Shown: piece after piece, positions 1 to 4,991 of the stretch
Layout of the letters: every line of letters starts with the position of its first letter
Numbering within the stretch: the stretch's first letter is position 1
Origin: a virus
Length of the DNA stretch: 22,041 bases
Virus record (IMG/VR): IMGVR_UViG_3300030329_002719
Coordinates: 1-22,041 of that record
Strand: one strand, 5' to 3'
Notes under the pieces: generated by a model
The model's input: only the letters and a program-made list of their open reading frames with translations
What the model was told of the DNA's origin: nothing
Database searches by the model: none
Made by a program: the position numbers and the translations under genes

Positions 1-51
1 AATCTAGCATCCACAATTTTAGGAGAAGATTTAAAAAAATGGTTGCAATAA
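1..51 (+). CDS. 3' end of an upstream gene (truncated by window)
   Basis: Frame 1 is open from the first base to a TAA at 49-51 and reads NLASTILGEDLKKWLQ, a plausible amphipathic C-terminus. Only 16 codons are visible, so no family can be named. Its last codons and stop lie inside the TTGCAATAAGTTATAA element, so the gene end and the next promoter overlap. It could also be a chance open frame. Confidence 0.4.
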   Translation, partial: NLASTILGEDLKKWLQ

Positions 52-69
52 GTTATAATATATTATAAA
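43..69 (+). promoter_or_regulatory. Candidate promoter, copy 1 of AATAAGTTATAA element
   Basis: TTGCAA at 43-48 is followed after 15 bases by TATAAA at 64-69, a short-spaced sigma70-like pair. The 16-base string TTGCAATAAGTTATAA (43-58) recurs exactly at 5218-5233, and its core recurs at 4167-4178, each time upstream of a rightward gene block. The repetition supports a phage promoter or operator more than the individual hexamers do. Confidence 0.4.
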
Positions 70-75
70 GACTAT

Positions 76-266
76 TTTAAATGAGGATGGTGCAACATTC
101 TCCGAGTATGGCTGAACAACTGTAACAAAGTAGTAAGGCACGCTTGAGGAACGATATGAAGCGAATGCTTTGAAGGGTCCAAGGGTGGTACTGAAGTACT
201 AGTTAACATTTAGGAAATGTTGATTTGTCGGGAAAAGGTTGGGGGTAGTCAAAGAACCCCCCTACT
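76..266 (+). ncRNA. Putative structured RNA or long 5' leader
   Basis: This stretch has no convincing ORF but holds a run of hairpins just downstream of the candidate promoter. They are 83-89 with 96-102 (7 bp, one G-U), 135-140 with 166-171 enclosing 142-145 with 159-162, 186-191 with 196-201 (UGAA loop), 205-211 with 215-221 (7 bp, 3-base loop), and GGGGG 241-245 with CCCCC 257-261. No U-tract follows the last hairpin, so it does not look like a simple terminator. I recognise no known RNA family. It may be a free RNA or the leader of the gene at 288. Confidence 0.4.
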
Positions 267-287
267 CACAAAAGAAAGAGAGGAACT

Positions 288-461
288 ATGTTTATAACAA
301 AGTTTGGAATAATATTTGTAGGAGTGATTGTGGCTTTAGTTTTGTTCTGGAGACACATATTTATTTTAACCTTATTTATCTTATCAATATTATTTATTTT
401 AGAAATTAACTACGGTGGTTTTACCGGATTTATGGCTTCATTAACCAATGGGAAAGGATAG
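288..461 (+). CDS. Small two-helix membrane protein (57 aa)
   Basis: The start ATG at 288 is preceded by a clear GAGAGGA ribosome site at 278-284. The product starts MFITKFGIIFVG and is almost entirely hydrophobic over residues 6-38, probably one or two membrane segments split by the short WRH turn at residues 20-22. A short polar tail (TNGKG) ends it. The stop lies two bases before the next ATG, and the next gene's ribosome site lies inside this one, so the two are likely co-translated. Function is unknown. Small hydrophobic phage proteins can be holins, superinfection-exclusion proteins or membrane anchors, and nothing here decides between them. Confidence 0.6.
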   Translation: MFITKFGIIFVGVIVALVLFWRHIFILTLFILSILFILEINYGGFTGFMASLTNGKG

Positions 462-463
462 TT

Positions 464-769
464 ATGGAATCAGTTAAAGAAAAAATTATAGAAGAAGCAC
501 GGAAAGTAGTTTCAAATAGAGAATTTACTCATGGGGAGTGCGTTGAAAACAATAAGAACATTGCAGAATTATGGACAGCTTATTTAGGTGTTCCATTAAC
601 AGCTGATGAAGTAGCTATAATGATGGTTTTGTTAAAGGTGGCTCGAACCAAGTCTAACCCTAAACATAAAGATCATTATGTAGATATGATAGGATATTCT
701 GCAATAGCTGGAGAAATAGTCTTGGGAGGGCATCCGGATGACAAGAAGTCAATTTTGGATAAAAGTTAA
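464..769 (+). CDS. DUF6378-like phage protein (101 aa)
   Basis: The pattern NIAELWTAYLG ... ADEVAIMMVLLKVAR ... HYVDMIGYSAIAGE is the one I associate with DUF6378, a small helical phage domain of unknown role often found near nucleotide-metabolism and accessory genes. The family call rests on these motifs: N-terminal helix, LW-AYLG segment, a helix ending LLK-AR, then a D-GY-A helix. AAAGGA at 453-458 serves as ribosome site. The 3' end overlaps the next gene by 32 bases in another frame. Length is typical for the family and no defect is seen. The biochemical function is not known. Confidence 0.7.
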   Translation: MESVKEKIIEEARKVVSNREFTHGECVENNKNIAELWTAYLGVPLTADEVAIMMVLLKVARTKSNPKHKDHYVDMIGYSAIAGEIVLGGHPDDKKSILDKS

Positions 770-890
770 AAAAACACAGGACGCCTATGAGAGGTCTGAT
801 AATCCTGTAGCAAAACAGATATGGCATTTAAAATTATTAAATTTGATGATGCGATTAGAAGAAGTGGAGAGTAAAGAAAATGGTGAGTAG
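738..890 (+). CDS. Small hypothetical protein (50 aa)
   Basis: This short ORF starts inside the 3' end of the DUF6378-like gene and has a very strong ribosome site, GGGAGGG at 724-730, seven bases before its ATG. The product is MTRSQFWIKVKKTQDAYERS followed by a helical Leu- and Glu-rich tail. I recognise no family. It overlaps the next start (880) by 11 bases, matching the tight coupling in this cluster. The strong ribosome site and the way it fills an otherwise non-coding gap are the reasons for calling it. Confidence 0.55.
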   Translation: MTRSQFWIKVKKTQDAYERSDNPVAKQIWHLKLLNLMMRLEEVESKENGE

Positions 891-1056
891 ATATTCAACA
901 ATAGCAATTAAACCCAAGGTACATGAAGATATAAAAAAATTAGCAAAACATAGTTATCAAACTGTAGGTGGTTATATTGAAAAATTAATTGAAAGAGAAA
1001 TGAAACAATTAAAATGGGAGAAAGATAATGGAAAAAGTAATTTGCCCCAATTGTAA
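880..1056 (+). CDS. Ribbon-helix-helix DNA-binding protein (58 aa)
   Basis: The product opens with a short strand, STIAIKP, followed by two helices, KVHEDIKKLAKHS and VGGYIEKLIEREMKQL. This strand-helix-helix order and spacing is that of MetJ/Arc-type repressors, which bind DNA as dimers through the paired strands; alternating Thr-Ile-Ala-Ile residues would face the groove. GGAGAG at 866-871 is an acceptable ribosome site. It overlaps the previous gene by 11 bases and the next by 29. It may be a phage repressor acting on a palindromic operator; the perfect palindrome at 5223-5238 is a candidate target, but that link is only inference. Confidence 0.65.
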   Translation: MVSRYSTIAIKPKVHEDIKKLAKHSYQTVGGYIEKLIEREMKQLKWEKDNGKSNLPQL

Positions 1057-1276
1057 AGGTAATGGATACTTACGATTAGCTTTTGAGGCAGAAGAAGTGA
1101 TTGAACAGTGTAAAGTATGTAAGTCTCAAGGTGAATTAAATTCAGAAGAACATTTTCATCAAAGTTGGCAAGAACCTGATTCACAAATGAGAACTATATA
1201 TTTTGGACCACCTTTAGATCCAGACTCTGGATTTCCAGATTATAAAATTGAACCAAATGATGAGGAGAAACAATGA
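1028..1276 (+). CDS. Zinc-ribbon protein with DnaJ-type Cys motifs (82 aa)
   Basis: Two Cys pairs, CPNCKGNG (Cys6, Cys9) and CKVCKSQG (Cys28, Cys31), match the CxxCxGxG repeats of the DnaJ central zinc domain and should bind one zinc. The remaining 50 residues are acidic and rich in Pro and Asp, with no recognised domain. No J domain or other chaperone part is present, so this is not a DnaJ protein. GGGAG upstream fits as ribosome site, and the stop overlaps the next ATG as ATGA. A role in protein or nucleic-acid binding is likely but unproven. Confidence 0.7.
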   Translation: MEKVICPNCKGNGYLRLAFEAEEVIEQCKVCKSQGELNSEEHFHQSWQEPDSQMRTIYFGPPLDPDSGFPDYKIEPNDEEKQ

Positions 1277-1593
1277 ACGACGCAGCTATGTGGAGTAAAG
1301 AAGATAATAAAAGACTTATTGCATTAAATGAAAAAGGATGGAGAGTTAGGGATATTGCCATATTAATGAATAAAAGTAAGAATGCTGTTGCTGGCAGATT
1401 ACACAGAATTAGAATTAAAAATGGACATGAACCTAAATTTCACAGAGGTGTAAAAAGGAGATATATACCCGAAACAGAAAAAATAGGAGAACGTAGATGT
1501 AATTTATGTAATCAAAATTTTCCTATTTCTTCTGTATTACAGAGATTCTGCGAACCATGTAAAAGAACTGAATTTTACAGGCATGCGGGGTAA
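1273..1593 (+). CDS. GcrA-like transcription regulator with C-terminal zinc motif (106 aa)
   Basis: Residues 6-48 (MWSKEDNKRLIALNEKGW ... NAVAGRLHRI) carry the hallmark of GcrA: Trp at the start of helix 1, then the N-A-V-x-G-R/K-x-H-R recognition helix. In Caulobacter and relatives GcrA binds methylated promoters with sigma70 RNA polymerase to control the cell cycle. GcrA-like genes are typical of alphaproteobacteria and their phages, so this is a host clue. The C-terminus adds a four-Cys motif (Cys76, Cys79, Cys93, Cys96) likely to bind zinc. GAGGAG at 1262-1267 is the ribosome site. Its likely job is redirecting host or phage transcription. Confidence 0.75.
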   Translation: MNDAAMWSKEDNKRLIALNEKGWRVRDIAILMNKSKNAVAGRLHRIRIKNGHEPKFHRGVKRRYIPETEKIGERRCNLCNQNFPISSVLQRFCEPCKRTEFYRHAG

Positions 1594-1597
1594 AATT

Positions 1598-1718
1598 TAG
1601 TGGTATCGGAATAGGTTTTTATTCCAGTCCATAACACGCTGAAATGCAGGACGACCCGGAGAAAGTCCGACGAAGTAGAATTCCCGGGGAAATAGAAACG
1701 AAAGAACAAAAGCCACTA
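1598..1718 (+). ncRNA. Putative structured RNA closed by a terminal helix
   Basis: TAGTGG at 1598-1603 pairs with CCACTA at 1713-1718, closing a ~120-base domain with no ORF. Inside lie a hairpin 1608-1613 with 1620-1625 (6 bp, GGTTTT loop), a stem GGAC 1649-1652 with GTCC 1665-1668, and a possible long-range pairing CCCGG 1655-1659 with CCGGG 1684-1688. The last starts in the loop of the GGAC stem, so both together would form a pseudoknot. The domain is G/C-richer than its surroundings, as expected of a folded RNA. It fits no family I can identify. Confidence 0.4.
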
Positions 1719-1722
1719 GATA

Positions 1723-1751
1723 TTGCGATTTGTTACAATATGTTGTATAAA
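1723..1751 (+). promoter_or_regulatory. Candidate sigma70 promoter for 1836 gene block
   Basis: TTGCGA at 1723-1728 and TATAAA at 1746-1751 are separated by 17 bases, matching the sigma70 consensus at four and five positions. Transcription would begin near 1758 and leave a ~75-base leader (to 1835) in which I see no strong hairpin. It lies just after the putative RNA. Confidence 0.45.
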
Positions 1752-1835
1752 TAACACAGGGTTTAGTACGAAAATTATGTCTTAATTTAGGCTTAGGATG
1801 TAATAGATAGGAACGGCCTGTGAAGGGAAGAGGTC

Positions 1836-2036
1836 ATGAACCTAATTGAAACCCAACAAAACATATTAAATCGTATGATTGATGGATTGCGTCCTGGATT
1901 GTCTAAAACCAGGGCGTTATCTCTTCTTGCCAAATATAAAATATTTGATAACAATTTACTTCAAACAAAAATAAAACAAATGGAGGGGCCCAATGTCCTC
2001 TTATTCACTCCCAAACAGTCCAATCAAAGAAGTTAA
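1836..2036 (+). CDS. Small hypothetical protein (66 aa)
   Basis: The ATG at 1836 has a good purine-rich ribosome site (AAGAGG). The product is basic and helical, with a central ALSLLAKYKIFDNN segment that could be part of a helix-turn-helix, but I cannot assign a family. It overlaps the next gene by 44 bases. The overlap, ribosome site and upstream promoter support a real gene. Confidence 0.55.
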   Translation: MNLIETQQNILNRMIDGLRPGLSKTRALSLLAKYKIFDNNLLQTKIKQMEGPNVLLFTPKQSNQRS

Positions 2037-2205
2037 ACATTGTCATAAATGTGGCAGAGTTACACTACATTTTTTAAATCCCAAACATGATGTTATACTT
2101 AAACCAGAGATATGGGAAGAGCTGGTTCGTAAAGGATTTAATGCAATGAGACGTTATATGTATATTCCTAAAGAATTATTGGACCTGGATCCTAAATTTT
2201 TCTAG
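1993..2205 (+). CDS. Small protein with a CxxC motif (70 aa)
   Basis: A strong GGAGGG site at 1982-1987 precedes the ATG. The product has HCHKCGRVTLHFLNP, with Cys17 and Cys20 and nearby His residues that could form a zinc knuckle, followed by a charged helical half ending DLDPKFF. Only one Cys pair exists, so a full zinc finger would need the His residues (16, 18 or 26) or dimerisation. The start lies inside the previous gene, suggesting coupled translation. Function unknown. Confidence 0.6.
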   Translation: MSSYSLPNSPIKEVKHCHKCGRVTLHFLNPKHDVILKPEIWEELVRKGFNAMRRYMYIPKELLDLDPKFF

Positions 2206-2259
2206 TATAGAATGCACAGAAATATTTTTTTAAAAAAAATTAAAAAAAATGTCAAAATA

Positions 2260-2349
2260 GGTGTAACCGGTGTAACCGGTCTTGTATCCCTTATCCAGCC
2301 TCAAAAATGGGTTACACTATGGTGTAACCAAGGTGTAACCGGTGTAACC
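2260..2349. repeat. GGTGTAACC iteron-like array upstream of small terminase
   Basis: Five direct copies of GGTGTAACC start at 2260, 2269, 2321, 2332 and 2341. One inverted copy, GGTTACAC, at 2310-2317 forms a perfect 8-bp hairpin with the copy at 2322-2329. The first two and the last two copies abut head to tail with a 9-base period. The array ends 73 bases before the probable small terminase start. Such arrays are typical binding sites for a sequence-specific protein, for example a packaging (cos/pac) site, an origin or an operator. An AT-rich run (2221-2250) precedes it. Confidence 0.85.
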
Positions 2350-2422
2350 GTAAAACCAGTGAGAGAAACATTTTTGGGATTTTATTTGAGTTTTCTGTTA
2401 AAAACATTCTATACATTGTAAA

Positions 2423-2908
2423 ATGAGTCAACTAACTGAAATTAACATAACTGCTAAACAAAGAAAGTTTGCAGAGCTTTTGGTAAAGCATGATGGTGAA
2501 AAAAGTGCAACTGAATGTGCTATTTTATCTGGTTATCCTAAAAAGACTGCTAGAATATATGCTAGTAGATTGCAATCAGCTAAAGAGTTTCCAAAGGTTG
2601 CTAATTACATATCATTATTAAGAGAAGAAATTCACAAAAAGTATATGTCTAATTTGACGAGACATATGAGAAGATTAGATGAACTAAGTAAAAGTGCAGA
2701 AGCAGAAAAAAATTATTCAGCAGCAGTAAATGCAGAAGTTTCACGAGGAAGAGCTGCAGGATTATATGTGGATCGAAAGGAGATATTAACAGGTTCAATT
2801 GATAAAATGAGTAAGGTCGAAGTAGCAGATAGGCTCAAAGATCTAAGGAATAGATTTCCAGAAGTCATTGTAGACGCATCTCATGAAGAGATTGAATCCA
2901 AAGACTAA
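2423..2908 (+). CDS. terS: Probable terminase small subunit (161 aa)
   Basis: The N-terminus, ITAKQRKFAELLVKHDG followed by SATECAILSGYPKKTARIYA and SRLQSAKEFPKVANYI, follows the Terminase_2 pattern: LT-KQ-xF helix, A-x-x-x-AGY turn, A-x-x-L helix, then a P-x-V-x-x-I segment. This is the DNA-binding part of TerS, which recognises the packaging site and starts headful or cos packaging with TerL. A long helical middle (residues 65-110) suits ring assembly. There is no Shine-Dalgarno site. A TTGAGT-N18-TATACA pair at 2386-2415 would start RNA at or near the ATG, so a leaderless mRNA is possible. The repeat array directly upstream fits a TerS recognition site. Confidence 0.7.
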   Translation: MSQLTEINITAKQRKFAELLVKHDGEKSATECAILSGYPKKTARIYASRLQSAKEFPKVANYISLLREEIHKKYMSNLTRHMRRLDELSKSAEAEKNYSAAVNAEVSRGRAAGLYVDRKEILTGSIDKMSKVEVADRLKDLRNRFPEVIVDASHEEIESKD

Positions 2909-3326
2909 TAAGCATTTTGTATGTGGAGTTGATATTAGAGAGGACGGGTACGTTTTTGATGGTTATATAACTGCAAGATTAAAGAAAGATGGATACTATA
3001 AAGAGAATTGGAGAGAACCAAATAGTTATAAACGAAACGTTGCTAATAAAAAAATTTATAAAAAGAATTTGTATGACAAGGTATCTAACTATTTAAATGA
3101 ATATAAATTAAACAAAGGATGTCAAGAATGTGGCTACAATGAAAGTCCTTATGCTTTAGAATTTCATCATAGAGATAGACAAATTAAAACAAAAAATGTT
3201 TCAAATTTTAGAAAAAGTAGCTGGATACAGCTTGATAACATAATCAAAGAAGTAAAAAAATGTGATATTTTATGTTCAAATTGTCATAAAATTTTAACTC
3301 AAAAAGAAATAAATAATGCGTCCTGA
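2883..3326 (+). CDS. HNH endonuclease (147 aa)
   Basis: The C-terminal half has a zinc-stabilised HNH fold: Cys80-x2-Cys83-Gly, then LEFHHRD with the catalytic His pair at 95-96, a Lys/Ser linker, and CDILCSNCH giving Cys131, Cys134 and His135. All expected residues are present. The N-terminal 65 residues have repeated Tyr/Lys/Asn segments (GYITARL, DGYYKEN, SYKRN) that may bind DNA. It starts inside terS and overlaps the next nuclease by 11 bases. HNH genes beside terminases assist packaging in some phages (HK97 gp74), while others are free-standing homing endonucleases; both remain possible here. Confidence 0.8.
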   Translation: MKRLNPKTNKHFVCGVDIREDGYVFDGYITARLKKDGYYKENWREPNSYKRNVANKKIYKKNLYDKVSNYLNEYKLNKGCQECGYNESPYALEFHHRDRQIKTKNVSNFRKSSWIQLDNIIKEVKKCDILCSNCHKILTQKEINNAS

Positions 3327-3747
3327 GAAAAAATTTTGGAAAGAAATTAAAAATAAAACGTCGAATGTTAACTGGACTAGAATTGAGTCTTGGGCATCAC
3401 CTGGAGTGCCTGATTTGTTTGGAGTTTTCAAAGGTTTAAACACAAAAAAGGGAATACAATTTTGGGTTGAATTAAAATGTAACAAGTTACAAAAAGTTAT
3501 CATTTCTCCGAAGCAAATTGCATGGCATTATGCTCATACAAAGCATGGTGGTGTCAGTTATATATTTGTAAAGATTAGCAACAGGACCCATGGTCCTGGA
3601 GGCATAGCTATATTCCCAGGAAGTATGAGTCGTGAACTACATACTCATGGTTTAGATCTGTTGAACCAGGGTTCAGGGTACATGATACCTGATCCTTGGA
3701 CTGAAGAACAATTATTAAAATACCTTGAATTGCAGCCGTCGGTTTAA
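3316..3747 (+). CDS. PD-(D/E)xK nuclease, VRR-NUC-like (143 aa)
   Basis: Residues P32-D33 in ASPGVPDLFGV and E52-L-K54 in FWVELKC form a standard PD-(D/E)xK active site, with E24 as an extra acidic residue. The following ISPKQIAWHYAHTKHGG and SYIFVK match the Q-motif and strand of VRR-NUC/resolvase-like phage nucleases of 100-150 residues. It likely cuts branched DNA or supports recombination or packaging. It overlaps the HNH gene by 11 bases. Oddly, its last nine codons (KYLELQPSV) and stop are the beginning of repeat unit 1, so the C-terminus may have been acquired from the repeat family. Confidence 0.65.
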   Translation: MRPEKKFWKEIKNKTSNVNWTRIESWASPGVPDLFGVFKGLNTKKGIQFWVELKCNKLQKVIISPKQIAWHYAHTKHGGVSYIFVKISNRTHGPGGIAIFPGSMSRELHTHGLDLLNQGSGYMIPDPWTEEQLLKYLELQPSV

Positions 3748-3781
3748 TTCGAACTATTAGTATAAATTCCCGGCCGGCCGG
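3718..3781 (+). repeat. Palindrome-bearing repeat, unit 1
   Basis: AAATACCTTGA at +0, TAGTATAA at +40 (3758) and the 12-bp palindrome CCGGCCGGCCGG at +52 (3770-3781). The first 30 bases encode the end of the upstream nuclease. Sequence between the boxes differs from the other units while spacing is fixed. Confidence 0.85.
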
Positions 3782-3894
3782 ACCGTGATTTCATCTCTTG
3801 TCAAGTTCTAGAATCACTAGGTTTTCTGCCAATTTTTAGTTCCATCTGAAGCGTGCAGCCGCAGCTGCTGCCAGGAGTCAGGATCCTGTAATCA
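3782..3894. other. Inter-repeat sequence with secondary boxes
   Basis: No supported gene. It holds TTTTCTGCCA at 3822-3831 followed by an A/T run (a box shared with 3991 and 4809), GAAGCGTG near 3849 (shared with the stretch after unit 4), a GC-rich CAGCCGCAGCTGCTGCC stretch near 3856, and ATCCTGTAAT at 3883-3892, which also precedes unit 5. Confidence 0.6.
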
Positions 3895-3957
3895 AAATAC
3901 CTTGAGTTTCAGCCGTTTGTTCATGGATCCTGTTTAGTGAAGTTTCACCGGCCGGTG
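3895..3957 (+). repeat. Palindrome-bearing repeat, unit 2
   Basis: AAATACCTTGA at +0, TAGTGAAG at +40 (3935), and the 12-bp palindrome CACCGGCCGGTG at 3946-3957. Its downstream edge, GCAGCGAA at +62, is shared exactly with unit 3, so units 2 and 3 form a sub-family. Confidence 0.8.
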
Positions 3958-4047
3958 CAGCGAACCAGTTCATTAACTTTTCCCAGAAGTCTGCCATTTT
4001 TTTCCTGAAACATGAACGCTGATCCAGGAAGGTGAGATGCTTCATCG

Positions 4048-4111
4048 AAATACCTTGAGGCACAACCTAGAATTTGGGGGCTTCTTATAGTGAAGTTTGG
4101 CTGGTCCAGGC
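4048..4111 (+). repeat. Palindrome-bearing repeat, unit 3 (degraded palindrome)
   Basis: AAATACCTTGA at +0 and TAGTGAAGTTT at +40 (4088). The GC palindrome is eroded to GGCTGGTCCAGG, but the GCAGCGAA edge is kept at +62. TGAGATGCTTCA at 4033-4044 precedes it, a box seen again at 4852-4863. Confidence 0.75.
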
Positions 4112-4157
4112 AGCGAAGCTGAGATGTTATCTATTTAAAAAAAATGAAACTTCCCTG
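4112..4157. other. AT-rich spacer before promoter
   Basis: A third TGAGATG box lies at 4120-4126, then an A/T run. No gene or hairpin is seen here. Confidence 0.4.
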
Positions 4158-4187
4158 TTGACTTATAATAAGTTATAACTATATATG
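4158..4187 (+). promoter_or_regulatory. Candidate promoter, copy 2 of AATAAGTTATAA element
   Basis: TTGACT at 4158-4163 is followed after 16-18 bases by an overlapping TATATA/TATATG (4180-4187), a good sigma70-like promoter. The spacer holds AATAAGTTATAAC (4167-4179), whose AGTTATAACT is palindromic. The start of transcription would fall at about 4192, exactly where the leader helix begins. Confidence 0.55.
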
Positions 4188-4191
4188 TAAC

Positions 4192-4266
4192 GTAGAGCAT
4201 CTAAACACTGGCGACTGTGGATATACTGGGTCGCACTTGTTAGTCTTGTATATTCATTTGCTCTAC
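4192..4266 (+). ncRNA. Structured leader or small RNA (75 nt)
   Basis: GTAGAGCA at 4192-4199 pairs perfectly with TGCTCTAC at 4259-4266. Within it CTAA 4201-4204 pairs with TTAG 4240-4243, and GCGAC 4211-4215 with GTCGC 4230-4234 around a 14-base loop. The element starts at the predicted transcription start and ends 23 bases before the ATG at 4290. Size and closing helix recall a tRNA, but no T-arm can form. It may be a cis-regulatory leader of the 4290 gene or a separate RNA. Confidence 0.5.
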
Positions 4267-4289
4267 ACATTAACTAAAGGAGAAAGATT

Positions 4290-4670
4290 ATGGGACTAGA
4301 CCAAACTATAAAAAGTTCTGCGGGTGATGGATATGAGTGGAGAAAGCACGCAAGGCTACAACAGTTTATGGCACAAAAGTGGCGTGAACAAAACAAAGGA
4401 AAAGAGTCTGATGATTCAGGATCTCTTGGTCATCTCGGCTTTAATGCTGGTGATGGACCTGTCATCTTAAACAGGGAGTTGTTAGATGAATGGGAAAAAC
4501 AAATTCAAGAAGGTTACTATAGTTCCTTTGCGCCTGATGGATTCTTCTGGGGGCAGCAGTTTCAAGAAGAGTCAGTGAAGGAGTATAAGAAACAAGACCA
4601 AGAGGTATGTGACTGGGCTCGAACTCAATTAGAGGCTGGACATCAGATTCGGTATACATGTTCATGGTAA
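4290..4670 (+). CDS. Conserved phage protein starting MGLDQ (126 aa)
   Basis: A good AAAGGAGAAAG ribosome site precedes the ATG. The product begins MGLDQTIKSS, has EWRKHARLQQFM, a central FNAGDGPVILNRELLDEWEKQI and GFFWGQQFQEES, and ends RYTCSW. The layout (MGLD start, WRK-H helix, an I/V-L-x-x-x-L-L-D-x-W segment, a G-FFxG turn) matches a conserved family of small phage proteins of unknown role, seen in my experience in marine phages. It is flanked by repeat units 3 and 4, has its own promoter and structured leader, and is followed by a hairpin, so it looks like a self-contained cassette. Confidence 0.7.
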   Translation: MGLDQTIKSSAGDGYEWRKHARLQQFMAQKWREQNKGKESDDSGSLGHLGFNAGDGPVILNRELLDEWEKQIQEGYYSSFAPDGFFWGQQFQEESVKEYKKQDQEVCDWARTQLEAGHQIRYTCSW

Positions 4671-4683
4671 CTAATGCATCCTG

Positions 4684-4703
4684 CCCCGCTCAAATGAGCG
4701 GGG
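4684..4703 (+). terminator. Strong hairpin after 4290 gene, no U-tract
   Basis: CCCCGCTC 4684-4691 and GAGCGGGG 4696-4703 form a perfect 8-bp stem with an AAAT loop 13 bases after the stop. TAATTGAAA follows instead of a T run, so it may be a weak terminator or protect the RNA 3' end. Repeat unit 4 starts six bases later. Confidence 0.5.
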
Positions 4704-4709
4704 TAATTG

Positions 4710-4773
4710 AAATACCTTTGATGGCAGCCATTCCTGGTTGTTATTTATATAGTATGAGTTTCCGGCCGGCCGG
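4710..4773 (+). repeat. Palindrome-bearing repeat, unit 4
   Basis: AAATACCTTTGA at +0 (one extra T), TAGTATGA at +40 (4750) and CCGGCCGGCCGG at +52 (4762-4773), extended to a 14-bp palindrome by flanking T and A. CTGCCA followed by an A/T run recurs downstream at 4809, and TGAGATGCTTCA at 4852. Confidence 0.8.
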
Positions 4774-4872
4774 AGTTACAAGAAACAATAGAAAACTTTC
4801 CCAGTTTTCTGCCATTTTATTTGATTCGAAGCGTGGATCGGATCCTGAAGCTGAGATGCTTCAGAATTTGAT

Positions 4873-4986
4873 ATGGGAGAAAACCTAGTGTTTTGGCCAA
4901 TTGTTTGGATCGCCTTCATCGCCTGGATCGCAGCTGCGCAGCTCCAGCACGGGCTGTTGCAGCAGCTGTTGATGTTTATCCTGTAA
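4873..4986 (+). CDS. Possible 37-aa membrane peptide between repeats
   Basis: An ORF from ATG 4873 to TAA 4986 reads MGENLVFWPIVWIAFIAWIA then an AQLQHGLLQQLLMFIL tail: a plausible membrane helix with an amphipathic end. There is no Shine-Dalgarno site, and the DNA is much more GC-rich than neighbouring genes. Its last codons (ATCCTGTAAT) belong to a box that also precedes unit 2. It could be a real small membrane protein carried by the repeat region, or a chance ORF; I lean slightly to chance. Confidence 0.25.
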   Translation: MGENLVFWPIVWIAFIAWIAAAQLQHGLLQQLLMFIL

Positions 4987-4991
4987 TATTG

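Noticed and set aside
241-265. H-type pseudoknot from GGGGG/CCCCC plus TAG/CTA
   Set aside because: The required loop across the first stem has zero bases, so the fold is sterically unlikely; a simple hairpin suffices.
1630-1690. Resemblance to a twister ribozyme (TAACAC, AATGC, CCC/GGG pseudoknot) and to the RNase P GAGGAAAGUCC element
   Set aside because: The P2 helix and the AAGCCC part of twister are missing, and the conserved 3' partner sequences of RNase P are not seen. Only a covariance search could revive either call.
2212-2421. 69-aa ORF across the GGTGTAACC array
   Set aside because: No ribosome site, begins in poly-A/T DNA, and its Gly-Val-Thr repeats are just a translation of the DNA repeats.
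3878-4063. 61-aa minus-strand ORF in the repeat region, and other minus-strand ORFs
   Set aside because: No ribosome sites and no recognisable products; all lie opposite real genes or across repeats.
4192-4266. Possible tRNA (75 nt with a perfect closing stem)
   Set aside because: No T-arm or TTCGA-type loop can be formed in the 17 bases before the 3' strand, and no standard anticodon arm is visible.
4658-4888. 76-aa ORF across repeat unit 4
   Set aside because: Starts inside the end of the 4290 gene without a ribosome site, runs through a terminator hairpin and a repeat; composition is not protein-like.
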